This document shows positions 15,963 to 22,943 of a stretch of DNA of 39,335 nt, in pieces (positions within the stretch are counted from its first letter, which is position 1; every line of letters starts with the position of its first letter). The notes below the pieces were generated by a model. It ran no database searches, was not told the origin of the DNA, and saw only the letters and a program-made list of their open reading frames with translations. The stretch comes from DAIDJD01 sp035485275 (GTDB lineage Bacteria > Oederibacteriota > JAJYGY01 > DAIDJD01), in NCBI GenBank assembly GCA_035485275.1, contig DATHOE010000008.1, positions 1 to 39,335 of the forward strand, given 5' to 3'. Position numbers and translations under genes: made by a program.

Positions 15963-15977
15963 TTGTCAGTTCCGACA
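15963..15977. promoter_or_regulatory. Candidate enhancer site (TTGTCAGTTCCGACA)
   Basis: This partly palindromic 15-mer (TGTC-N6-GACA) lies about 70 bp upstream of the -24 element of the permease-PII promoter. It matches the site at 18616-18630 at 13 of 15 positions. The distance fits a sigma54 enhancer-binding-protein site. Confidence 0.5.
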
Positions 15978-16045
15978 GAGGCGTTAAGAACGACAGGGCG
16001 CGCCAAGGGAATGGGACTATCACTGCCTTAAACCGGGCCGGAGCG

Positions 16046-16081
16046 AAAAAACAAAATCCCCGGAGCTTTCGCCCCGGGGAT
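16046..16081 (-). terminator. Rho-independent terminator of the porin gene
   Basis: On the minus strand an 8-bp stem ATCCCCGG/CCGGGGAT (16074-16081 with 16056-16063) is followed by TTTGTTTTTT. It separates porin transcription from the permease-PII gene. Confidence 0.85.
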
Positions 16082-16114
16082 CTCGCCTTTTTCCGAATAC
16101 CGTGAAGCCGTTCT

Positions 16115-17374
16115 TTAGAAGCTGTACACAGCAGCGTAGGTCAGGGTCTGCTGGAACTGGCTGAAGAACGACGGCTTGTTGCCGTTGCTGGTCAGGAACG
16201 GATAGGGGCCGCCGTTGTCGGCGCTGGCTCCGTCGACGCGGTATTCCAGCATGTGGGCGAGGGGGCCCATCTGGTACTTGGCCGTCAAAGTGAGCTCAGC
16301 CAATTTGGACGGCGTTCCGGCCTGGCCCAGGAAGGGGCCCAGGAAAGAGCCGCCAACGCTGGTGGTGTCGTAGCCAAAGGTCGGGTTGAACCACTGCTCC
16401 CAACGGGGCGACAAGCTCAGGTTCGCGATCGGGGTGTTGTAGGTCGCGTACAGAGCGTAGCCCTGCTGGATGGCGTTGTAGGGCAGGAGGCCAGCAGCGT
16501 CGAAGGTGTAGGTTCCGAGCAGGCTGTATTCCTTGAACAGGTACTCGCCGCCGAAGCTAAGGTTGTCCATAGCCTGGTAGGTCGCGACCAAGTTGCCCCA
16601 TTCAATGTCATACAGTTCGCCGCCATTGGGGTCGCCGGTGTAGGTCACCAGCTGGTCGTTGTTCAGGTACCAGGTTCCGGTCAGGCTCAGGTTCTTGACA
16701 CCGGTGTAGGCCAACTGGGCGCCGTAATCCTTGCCGGCGTTCGCAGCGTTGTCGATGCTGTTTCCGTCGTCAGCCCAAACCGTCGCCACCAAGCTGTAAG
16801 GCAGGGTGTAGGCCAATTCCGCGCCAACGTGGAACAGGGGCTCCTGGCCGAAGAGCAAGGAACGGCTGAAGTTGGCGTTGGAGGGAAGGTAGGTCACTTC
16901 GTAACCGACCGGCGTGCCGAACTTTCCGAACGTGAACTTGGCGTTTCCGAAGGTCTGGGTCAGGTAAGCCTGCCCGATTTCCAGGCCGTTGGAGCTGCCG
17001 TCACCGCTGTACAGGCCGGCCAGGGGCCCCATGAGCAGGTCCACGAAATAGCCGGTGTTGGAGGACGCATCATTCTGGGTCAGGGTCAGCTCGCCGCCGC
17101 CGAAGCTGAACTGGTTGCTGGTGGTGTCGAACGCGCGGAACATCGGCTCGCCCGAACCGAAGCTGTCGGCCGGACGGTTGAAGTCCACCTGGTAATACTC
17201 GTCCAAATAACCGCCAACGGTCAGCTTTTGGTACCAAGCCAGCGGCGTCGGGGTGGCGACCGGGGTCGCCGCCGGCGCAGCCGCCGTCGTGTCGTCGGCC
17301 AGGCCTAGGGCCGGGGCCGCCAGGGCGCCCAGGATCAGGCTACCTGTGATGAGGTGTTTCTTGAAGCGGATCAT
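16115..17374 (-). CDS. Outer-membrane beta-barrel porin (OmpL/bbp2-like)
   Basis: This 419-residue protein has a clear signal peptide (MIRFKKHLITGSLILGALAAPALGLA), a short Ala/Thr/Pro linker, then alternating aromatic-rich beta strands throughout, ending in YSF. A C-terminal Phe is the usual outer-membrane assembly signal. The pattern (YLDEYYQVDFNRP, FGKFGTPVGYEV, WADDGN) resembles the putative beta-barrel porin-2 family, members of which I recall near ammonium transporter and PII genes. The start at 17374 is chosen for its AAGGAGG 5 nt upstream and its signal peptide; the frame is open 29 codons further up. It probably admits the substrate of the downstream permease. Confidence 0.87.
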   Translation of the reverse strand: MIRFKKHLITGSLILGALAAPALGLADDTTAAAPAATPVATPTPLAWYQKLTVGGYLDEYYQVDFNRPADSFGSGEPMFRAFDTTSNQFSFGGGELTLTQNDASSNTGYFVDLLMGPLAGLYSGDGSSNGLEIGQAYLTQTFGNAKFTFGKFGTPVGYEVTYLPSNANFSRSLLFGQEPLFHVGAELAYTLPYSLVATVWADDGNSIDNAANAGKDYGAQLAYTGVKNLSLTGTWYLNNDQLVTYTGDPNGGELYDIEWGNLVATYQAMDNLSFGGEYLFKEYSLLGTYTFDAAGLLPYNAIQQGYALYATYNTPIANLSLSPRWEQWFNPTFGYDTTSVGGSFLGPFLGQAGTPSKLAELTLTAKYQMGPLAHMLEYRVDGASADNGGPYPFLTSNGNKPSFFSQFQQTLTYAAVYSF

Positions 17375-17431
17375 TCTTCCTCCTTGAGGTTGTTTTTTGC
17401 CGAGCATATTGCCAGCGCCGTGCTTTGAAAG

Positions 17432-17456
17432 CGACTTCTTTTGGGTAAAGAAGTCG
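17432..17456 (-). repeat. Perfect 10-bp inverted repeat in the porin promoter region
   Basis: CGACTTCTTT-TGGGT-AAAGAAGTCG. If the sigma54-like element at 17457-17473 is used, the repeat overlaps the start site and would act as an operator. If transcription starts further up, it forms a stable leader hairpin. Confidence 0.6.
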
Positions 17457-17473
17457 AGCAAGGTCCCGTGCCG
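17457..17473 (-). promoter_or_regulatory. Sigma54-like element upstream of the porin, spacing one base too long
   Basis: On the minus strand CGGCACGGGACCTTGCT is nearly the same sequence as the consensus promoter of the ANTAR gene, but GG and GC are separated by 11 instead of 10 bases. It may be a weakened or lost sigma54 promoter. I found no better promoter in front of the porin. Confidence 0.4.
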
Positions 17474-17486
17474 TTACAGTGACGTT

Positions 17487-17509
17487 ACGCAAAATACCAT
17501 TTTTTGCGT
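17487..17509. repeat. Inverted repeat ACGCAAAA-N7-TTTTGCGT
   Basis: Two perfect 8-base arms, about 50 bp upstream of the possible porin start. TGCAAAATGCA (17530-17540) repeats the GCAAAA core nearby. Possible regulator site. Confidence 0.45.
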
Positions 17510-17611
17510 TTTATGTAACCTATTTTTAATGCAAAATGCACTATCCGAGGCGATGTTTTTCCGATGCCAGTATGGTCCATAAATCCCTGGCACTGCCCCA
17601 TTTTGTCCCTA

Positions 17612-17664
17612 TTCGCGGCGCCCAAGCCGGCGCCTCCCCAGGATCCGGACCCGGGCGCCGCGAA
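17612..17664. repeat. Large GC-rich stem-loop between the ANTAR and porin genes
   Basis: Perfect 12-base arms TTCGCGGCGCCC (17612-17623) and GGGCGCCGCGAA (17653-17664) enclose 29 bases. A second hairpin AGGCAG-N4-CTGCCT is at 17681-17696, next to the end of the ANTAR gene. Neither has a T-run, so these are not ordinary terminators. The rest of the 17375-17714 gap holds the porin control elements listed separately. Confidence 0.55.
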
Positions 17665-17714
17665 GAGGGTGTCTCGTTGAAGGCAGGGTGCTGCCTACTG
17701 CGAGTTGTTGACTG

Positions 17715-18425
17715 TTATTTGACCTGCAGTTCCTCGGAAAGCAGTATCGCTTCCGCGATTTCCCGCATGGGCTTGCGGCGGTTCATGCTTTCCTTCTGTA
17801 TATAGCGGTGTGCCGCCGGCTCATCCATGCCCTTTTTCTTCATGAGCAGGGTTTTGGCCTTGGTCACCATCTTGCGGTTGAGCAGGTCCTCCTGGAACGC
17901 CGCGGTGGCCGACTGCAGGCGGGCGTTTTCAATGGCGATGGCCGCCTGGCTGGCCACCAAAGCCAGCATTTTGGTGTCGTCGTCGTTGTAGATGCGGGCG
18001 TGCTGGGAATAGCTGTTGATCACCCCTATGGCCTGACCCCGGATCATCATCGGCACGCACAACATGCTGACGATGCCTTCCTGCTGGGCGATTTCCCGGA
18101 AACCGAAGCTTTTTTCGCTGGCGATGTCCGTGATCGCCTGCGGAGCGTGGGTCAGCAGGGCCTTCCCAGAAACGCTTTTATCCGCGGAAACACTGGGTTT
18201 ATCGCGGTAGGCCGGCGAAAGGCTCTGGGTGGCCGCGATGCTGAGCGTGCGAGTGTTTTCGTCGTAGAGCAGGATGGACACGATCTTGCTGTCCATGAGG
18301 TCCGCGGTCACCGACACGATGACCTGCAGGACGTCGCTCAGGCTGAGGTCGAATCCGAGCACCTGGCTGATGCGATGCAGCAGATTCAGGTCCCGCGTGT
18401 TTTTCAGGGTGATGCTCTCGTTCAT
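17715..18425 (-). CDS. GAF-ANTAR antiterminator-type regulator
   Basis: This 236-residue cytoplasmic protein has a GAF sensor domain (about 20-172: VSILLYDENTRTLSI...MLCVPMMIRGQAIGVINSYS) and a C-terminal ANTAR domain (about 180-232: VTKAKTLLMKKKGMDEPAAHRYIQKESMNRRKPMREIAEAILL). ANTAR domains bind paired hairpins in leader RNAs and prevent termination, often in nitrogen genes (NasR, AmiR, EutV). A consensus sigma54 promoter precedes it, and a porin and a permease-PII fusion follow, so a nitrogen role is a fair inference. The GAF ligand is unknown. The ATG has GGGG 5 nt upstream. Confidence 0.9.
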   Translation of the reverse strand: MNESITLKNTRDLNLLHRISQVLGFDLSLSDVLQVIVSVTADLMDSKIVSILLYDENTRTLSIAATQSLSPAYRDKPSVSADKSVSGKALLTHAPQAITDIASEKSFGFREIAQQEGIVSMLCVPMMIRGQAIGVINSYSQHARIYNDDDTKMLALVASQAAIAIENARLQSATAAFQEDLLNRKMVTKAKTLLMKKKGMDEPAAHRYIQKESMNRRKPMREIAEAILLSEELQVK

Positions 18426-18460
18426 GACAACCCCATCGCCTTTGTGGTGTCGGTTGTAGA

Positions 18461-18477
18461 AGCAAGGCCCGTGCCAA
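18461..18477 (-). promoter_or_regulatory. Consensus sigma54 (-24/-12) promoter of the GAF-ANTAR gene
   Basis: On the minus strand TTGGCACGGGCCTTGCT matches TTGGCACGNNNNTTGCW at every specified position, with GG and GC 10 bases apart. The predicted start near 18450 leaves a leader of about 25 nt before the ATG at 18425. Confidence 0.85.
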
Positions 18478-18614
18478 AGATCAAGGATTTCCTAAAGGCG
18501 GGCTGAAAAATCAAAGGCTTCTTGGGGTACAAGCAATTTTTGGAACTTATTAGGCGTTTTTGCGGCTTGTTTCAGGGGATAAGCGCGGATATTATGACAA
18601 AAGAGTGTTACAAG

Positions 18615-18632
18615 ATTGTCAGTCACGACAAT
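18615..18632. promoter_or_regulatory. Candidate enhancer site, inverted repeat ATTGTC-AGTCAC-GACAAT
   Basis: A perfect 6-6-6 inverted repeat about 150 bp upstream of the -24 element of the ANTAR promoter. It shares TTGTCAGTNNCGACA with the site in front of the permease-PII gene. It also lies 22 bp upstream of the -35 of the cyclo-ligase promoter, so it could instead act there. Confidence 0.5.
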
Positions 18633-18653
18633 GCTTTTCTAGGCTGGTTTGTC

Positions 18654-18682
18654 TTGACCAGGACTTCCACGGCGTTTACGAT
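18654..18682 (+). promoter_or_regulatory. Sigma70-type promoter of the cyclo-ligase gene
   Basis: TTGACC (18654-18659) and TACGAT (18677-18682) with a 17-bp spacer. The leader is about 70 nt. I looked for a 6S RNA, often found next to this gene, and saw no such structure in the space available. Confidence 0.55.
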
Positions 18683-18760
18683 TTTTTGAAAACCAACTGT
18701 TTTTAAAAGACAATTCAGCTTGGATCGCCGCTGGAAAGCGCCGCGCGAGGGGAGAATCCG

Positions 18761-19342
18761 ATGGATGTAGCCGAATTGCGGAAAAGCGTGCTTGAACGCC
18801 GCAAAGCTATGCCCCTTTCCCTGCGCTTGGAGCTCAGCGAATCCATAGGGCGGCGCCTGCTCGATGTTCCGCTGATGCGCAGCCCGTCCATAGCGCAGGT
18901 CCTGTTCTTCATCAGCCACGGAAGCGAGGTCGAAACAGGTCCCCTGCGCCGGCGTTGCCGCGCCTTGGGCCTGGCGGTGGCCGCGCCCCGCTGCGAAGCG
19001 GGCCCCAAAAAGCTGCATTTTTACGGGGTGGACGAACCCGAAGCCCTGGTGCCCGGGCCTTACGGCATTCTTGAGCCCGCCGCGGACGCGCGCCCCGCCG
19101 ACTTGTGGATCCCCAGCCTCGTGCTCGTTCCCGGCTCGGTTTTCGACCGACGCGGCAATCGCTTGGGCATGGGCCACGGCTATTACGACCGCTGGCTGGC
19201 CTCAGAGGGGCGCGGCCTCCCCACGATCGGCCTGGCTTTTGAAAGCCAATTGGTCCCCCAGGTGCCGGCCACTTCCCTGGATATCCCGGTCCAATGGCTG
19301 GTCACGGAAAACGAAATCATCCATTGCGCGTCCCAAACATAA
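18761..19342 (+). CDS. 5-formyltetrahydrofolate cyclo-ligase
   Basis: This 193-residue enzyme converts 5-formyl-THF to 5,10-methenyl-THF using ATP and returns the stored folate to one-carbon metabolism. The family signature is clear: the N-terminal LRKSVLERRKAM, FFISHGSEVET, YGILEP, and PGSVFDRRGNRLGMGHGYYDRWL (about 128-150), which holds the ATP-binding loop. AGGGGAG lies 6 nt before the ATG. It stands alone between the nitrogen block and the convergent protease gene, with only 41 bases and no visible terminator between the latter and its stop. Confidence 0.95.
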   Translation: MDVAELRKSVLERRKAMPLSLRLELSESIGRRLLDVPLMRSPSIAQVLFFISHGSEVETGPLRRRCRALGLAVAAPRCEAGPKKLHFYGVDEPEALVPGPYGILEPAADARPADLWIPSLVLVPGSVFDRRGNRLGMGHGYYDRWLASEGRGLPTIGLAFESQLVPQVPATSLDIPVQWLVTENEIIHCASQT

Positions 19343-19383
19343 AATTATCCTTACATATATTATTATAGTGGAAGCCGCTCCCC

Positions 19384-20826
19384 CTATTGTTCGGCCGGAA
19401 TCACGATGTAGGCGCTTTGCCGTTCGCGCACCAGCAGGACCACCACGTCCTGGCCTTCGTCCACGCTCTTGATCAGGCGGTTCCAGCCGTCCATGCCCTC
19501 GATGCGTTTTTGGTTCAGCTCCATCAGCACGTCCCCGGGTTTTATGCCGATGCGCCCCGCGCTGCTGGCCTCCGTCACCGAGTCCACGACCACGCCGTCC
19601 GTCACCGCCAGGCCCCGTTTGGCCGCCTCGGCCGCGGAATTGCCGACGACCTTCAGGCCGTGCCAGGTCCCCGCGTTTTCGCTGGCCTTGAGCTGGTCGG
19701 GCGTGACCGTGAGGTCGAGGCTGTGGCCCTCCCTCCACACCTCCAGCGTCATGGTGGAGGCGGGGTCGTTTTCGTAGATGCGCGTGCGCAGCTCGGCGGC
19801 GTTGGCCACGGCGTTGCCGTTGAGCCGCAGCAGCACGTCGCCCCGTTTCAGGCCGGCCTTGTCCGCCGCGCCGCCGGCGGCCACGTCCGTCACCAGGACG
19901 CCGTTGTCCACGGGCAGTTTCATGGCCCCTGCCAGGCGCTCGTCCACGTCCTGGGTGAAGAACCCGAGCTTCGGGGCCACCACCCTTCCGGCGCGTTCAA
20001 GGTCCGGGATGGAGCGTTTGATGAAGTTGATGGGGATGGCGAAGCCGATGCCGATGCTGCCGTCGTTGGGCGTGCTGATGGCCGTGTTCATGCCGATGAC
20101 CTCGCCCGTGATGTCGCACAGGGGGCCGCCAGAATTTCCGTGGTTGATGCTGGCGTCGGTCTGCAGGTAGTTCTGGTATTTGGCCGCGCCCTCGCCCGTG
20201 AAGATGTTGGTGCGCTCCTTGGCGGAGATGACGCCCACGGTCAGGCTGTGGTCGAAACCGAAGGGGTTGCCGATGGCGATGGCCCATTGGCCCACCCTCA
20301 CCTTGCTGCTGTCGCCCAGCACCGCGGCCGGCAGGCTTTTGTTGACGCTTATCTTCAGCAGCGCCAGGTCGACGTTGTCGTCCTCGCCGACCACCTGGGC
20401 CTGGGCCTCGGTGCCGTCGACCAGGCGCACCTCGATCTTGTCGGCGCCGGACACCACATGGGCGTTGGTCAAGATGAGCCCGTCGGAGCTGTAGATGAAG
20501 CCGGATCCCAGGCTCTGCCGTTTGAAGGTGCGTGTGCCGCCGCCCAAGGGATCGAAGCCGTAGAAGTCGCCCCAAAAGCTCCCCAGGTTCTGGCGGATGG
20601 TCTGGGTGGTGCTGATGTTGACGACCCAGGGATTGACCAGCTCCGCCACCTGCGTGAAATCATCGGCCGCCCGCACCACCATGGGCGAGGGCGAGAGGGG
20701 CGCGCCGTCCGCGGCCGCGAAGGCGGCCGGGGACAGGCATAAAAGCAGGGTCAGGGTCTTGGCGAGCATGCTAGGGTCCGAAAAAAACGGGGCTCTCCGG
20801 CCGCCCTTGAAGGCGTCCCCATTCAA
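19384..20826 (-). CDS. Do/HtrA-family periplasmic serine protease with two PDZ domains
   Basis: The protein has a signal sequence (hydrophobic stretch LAKTLTLLLCLSPAAFAAA, about 21-39), a trypsin-like protease domain with the complete triad His123 (TNAHVV), Asp153 (NVDLALLK) and Ser232 (HGNSGGPL), and two PDZ domains (about 285-365 and 385-478, LGFFTQDVDE and DGVVVDSV...GIKPGDVLMELN). It degrades or refolds damaged periplasmic proteins. Length 480 from the ATG at 20826; an ATG at 20769 would give a more compact signal peptide. Neither has a strong ribosome site. It lies 32 bp after the TPR gene in the same operon. Confidence 0.93.
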   Translation of the reverse strand: MNGDAFKGGRRAPFFSDPSMLAKTLTLLLCLSPAAFAAADGAPLSPSPMVVRAADDFTQVAELVNPWVVNISTTQTIRQNLGSFWGDFYGFDPLGGGTRTFKRQSLGSGFIYSSDGLILTNAHVVSGADKIEVRLVDGTEAQAQVVGEDDNVDLALLKISVNKSLPAAVLGDSSKVRVGQWAIAIGNPFGFDHSLTVGVISAKERTNIFTGEGAAKYQNYLQTDASINHGNSGGPLCDITGEVIGMNTAISTPNDGSIGIGFAIPINFIKRSIPDLERAGRVVAPKLGFFTQDVDERLAGAMKLPVDNGVLVTDVAAGGAADKAGLKRGDVLLRLNGNAVANAAELRTRIYENDPASTMTLEVWREGHSLDLTVTPDQLKASENAGTWHGLKVVGNSAAEAAKRGLAVTDGVVVDSVTEASSAGRIGIKPGDVLMELNQKRIEGMDGWNRLIKSVDEGQDVVVLLVRERQSAYIVIPAEQ

Positions 20827-20858
20827 GACGCGCGGCGGGCCTTGATTGTTCTAAAAAT

Positions 20859-21482
20859 TTAGAAAAGGAAGATCATGATCGCGCCGAGCCCGGCCACAGT
20901 CCCGACCATGATCCAGGGGTTGATGCCGGCGGTGGGGCCTTTCGCCGCCGCGGTGGAGCTTTCAGGGGCGGGGGAGGCCGCTCCGGATTCGGCGGAGGCC
21001 GTGCCCGTGGCGGCTTGCGCGAGGGGGGCGGCGTTCGCGCCCTCGATGGAGGCGACATAAGCCGCCAGCTGCGTGTTGCCCGGTTCCAGGGCCAGCGACT
21101 TGTGCCAGCAGCTCAGCGCGTGGTTTTGGTCCCCCAGCTGATGATAACGGTTGCCGTAGCTCTGGTAAATTCCGGCCAGGTACTTGCTCAAGCCGCTGTC
21201 GTCCGGATTCAGGTGCAGGGAATATTCCATGTACTTCAGGCCCTGGGCCTCGTCGTGCAGGCCCATCTCCGAATAGCCCAGTCCGCGGTAGGCCGCAGCG
21301 TCGCCGGGGTCGGCCTTCACCGCGGCGCTGTAATAGGGCAAGGCGGCGGAGTATTTTTTTTGGGCCAGCATCTGGTCGCCCCATGCGACATACTGTGCCG
21401 CGTCCGCGAACAAGCCGACGGGCAATGCCAGCAGAAGAACCCATAGTCCGGATTTTGAAATAAGCCTCTGGTGCGGACGCAT
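20859..21482 (-). CDS. TPR protein with signal sequence and C-terminal membrane anchor
   Basis: This 207-residue protein starts with a signal-like segment (SGLWVLLLALPVGLFADAA). About three tetratricopeptide repeats follow (about 30-135: YSAALPYYSAAVKADPGDAAAYRGLGYSEM and similar), then an Ala/Ser/Pro linker and a C-terminal membrane helix (INPWIMVGTVAGLGAIMIFLF). TPRs hold protein partners. Being upstream of the HtrA protease in one transcript suggests a periplasmic or membrane scaffold. The start at 21482 has AGGAG 6 nt upstream; the frame is open 30 codons further up but without a ribosome site. The function is not known. Confidence 0.85.
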   Translation of the reverse strand: MRPHQRLISKSGLWVLLLALPVGLFADAAQYVAWGDQMLAQKKYSAALPYYSAAVKADPGDAAAYRGLGYSEMGLHDEAQGLKYMEYSLHLNPDDSGLSKYLAGIYQSYGNRYHQLGDQNHALSCWHKSLALEPGNTQLAAYVASIEGANAAPLAQAATGTASAESGAASPAPESSTAAAKGPTAGINPWIMVGTVAGLGAIMIFLF

Positions 21483-21543
21483 GCTTGCTCCTGGGTTGGC
21501 GTATCCTTTGCTCAGGCCCGGCATGGAGGCCATAAGGATGAAC

Positions 21544-21572
21544 AGTTTACAGAAAAAAACATCGGGAGTCAT
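21544..21572 (-). promoter_or_regulatory. Possible promoter of the TPR-HtrA operon
   Basis: On the minus strand ATGACT and TAAACT are separated by 17 bp. Four of six bases match at each element, so this is only a moderate candidate. Confidence 0.35.
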
Positions 21573-21604
21573 TTTTTTGAAGCGATTTTTGTGATGCTTT
21601 TCCT

Positions 21605-21619
21605 TTGTTCATTGAACAA
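21605..21619. promoter_or_regulatory. Perfect 15-bp palindrome TTGTTCA-T-TGAACAA
   Basis: Two 7-base arms around one base, about 33 bp upstream of the candidate -35 of the TPR-HtrA operon. It looks like an operator for a dimeric regulator. The divergent TPR-DUF5683 promoter is about 135 bp away on the other side. Confidence 0.45.
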
Positions 21620-21753
21620 TTGCAGTTGTTTTTCAGGATGGACATTGTCCCGTACGGCGCAAAGGACAGGAATATGGGCTTTTTATGGATTTAGCCGAAA
21701 AAACAGGGACCGCGCCTCAATCGCAAAAAAGAGCCCGTTTTCTTGGATTGTCC

Positions 21754-21782
21754 TTTAAATAGCCCCATTTTTCGGGTATATA
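21754..21782 (+). promoter_or_regulatory. Possible promoter of the TPR-DUF5683 gene
   Basis: TTTAAA (21754-21759) and TATATA (21777-21782) are separated by 17 bp. The leader of about 120 nt contains a hairpin GGAGGCA/TGCCTCC (21847-21870). Confidence 0.4.
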
Positions 21783-21909
21783 AGGGAGGTTCGCTCGGTA
21801 TTTAGGCGGCCCGGGCAAAATTTCAAGACAACTAATACGCAATGCAGGAGGCATTTAGGCAAGTGCCTCCCTATATTAACTTAGAGATTTTTCCTATCTG
21901 GAGGCGGCT

Positions 21910-22926
21910 TTGCGAGTCTTCCGTTATCTGATCCTGGTAATCCTGTTTCATCCCTTGCACCTGGCGGCGGATCCGCCGGCAGCAGCGCAGCCGGCGGCGG
22001 CGCAATGGTACGCGGCGGGGAGTCGGCTCTATTACCAGAAGCAGTATGACCAAGCCCTCCAGGACTTCGCATACAGCCTGCGTCTCGACAACCGCCAGGC
22101 GGCCGCTTACCAGGCCGTGGGCAGCTGCTACTACGCCAAGAACCAGCCGGCGATGGCTCTGCGCTACTACCAATACTCCCTGCAGCTGAATCCGTCCAAC
22201 ACGGCCTTGCAGGCCGTGGTCGCCCGGCTCAGCGCCAGCCAGAATGATCCGCTTGCCTCCGCCAACCAGCTCTACCAGGCCCGGCAGTACAGCCAGGCCC
22301 TGGCCGCCTACCAGGCGGTGTCCGCCCAGCAGCCCCAGAACGCGAAGGCCTTCCAAGGCGCCGGCAACTGCCAGTACGCCCTGGGCAACATGAGCGCCGC
22401 CGAGGCGTCCTACAAGCAGGCTCTGGCCCTGAACCCCTCCAACACGGCCCTCGCCGACTTCGTCACGCGCCTGGACGCCGCCCAGACCGCCAAACTCAAC
22501 GCCATGCCGAAGGACTGGGCCCAGCCGCTGTGGCGCTCGGCCATCCTGCCGGGCTGGGGCCAGGGCTACAACGGCCAGTCCACCAAGGGCTGGATTTTGG
22601 GCGGGACCGAACTGGTCCTGGCCGTCACCACGATTTCCACGGACCTGATCGGCACCCAGGCGGAGAACAAGTACCTCGGCCTCGGGCCCGGCCTCTCGCA
22701 GGGCGCCTACAACTCGCCCTACGACACCTGGAGCGAGATGGCCAACATCAACCATATCGCCTACATCGCCTTCGGCTTGGTCTACGCCTACACGCTGATC
22801 GACGCCGTGGTCAACGCCCGGCCCGACCAGGCCCTGGCCCAGATGCCTTCGCTGCTCCCGTCGAACATGCAGGTGGCCCTCGAGGACCACGGCGTGCAGA
22901 TGCGCTGGAAAGTGGCAGAATTCTAG
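21910..22926 (+). CDS. TPR protein with C-terminal DUF5683 domain
   Basis: This 338-residue protein starts at TTG (21910), chosen because GGAGG lies 5 nt upstream and a signal peptide (VFRYLILVILFHPLHLAAD) follows at once. Tetratricopeptide repeats (about 30-190: YDQALQDFAYSLRLDNRQAAAYQAVGSCYY) precede a membrane-associated C-terminal domain: PLWRSAILPGWGQGYNGQSTKGWILGG and HIAYIAFGLVYAYTLIDAVVNA, the DUF5683 pattern. The function is unknown; such proteins are common in FCB-like bacteria. It is 17 bp upstream of the secreted three-module protein and probably co-transcribed with it. Confidence 0.87.
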   Translation: MRVFRYLILVILFHPLHLAADPPAAAQPAAAQWYAAGSRLYYQKQYDQALQDFAYSLRLDNRQAAAYQAVGSCYYAKNQPAMALRYYQYSLQLNPSNTALQAVVARLSASQNDPLASANQLYQARQYSQALAAYQAVSAQQPQNAKAFQGAGNCQYALGNMSAAEASYKQALALNPSNTALADFVTRLDAAQTAKLNAMPKDWAQPLWRSAILPGWGQGYNGQSTKGWILGGTELVLAVTTISTDLIGTQAENKYLGLGPGLSQGAYNSPYDTWSEMANINHIAYIAFGLVYAYTLIDAVVNARPDQALAQMPSLLPSNMQVALEDHGVQMRWKVAEF

Positions 22927-22943
22927 TAAACGGGAGATTTTGA

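Noticed and set aside
18483..18653. 6S RNA next to the cyclo-ligase gene
   Set aside because: This gene often follows 6S RNA, but no long bulged hairpin is visible and the space is used by promoter elements.
19387..20742. 451-codon plus frame opposite the HtrA protease
   Set aside because: Antisense shadow: the protease triad and PDZ motifs are on the minus strand.
21842..21931. Small frame of 29 codons in the leader of the TPR-DUF5683 gene
   Set aside because: No ribosome site, overlaps a hairpin and the start of the real gene, and has no recognisable product.
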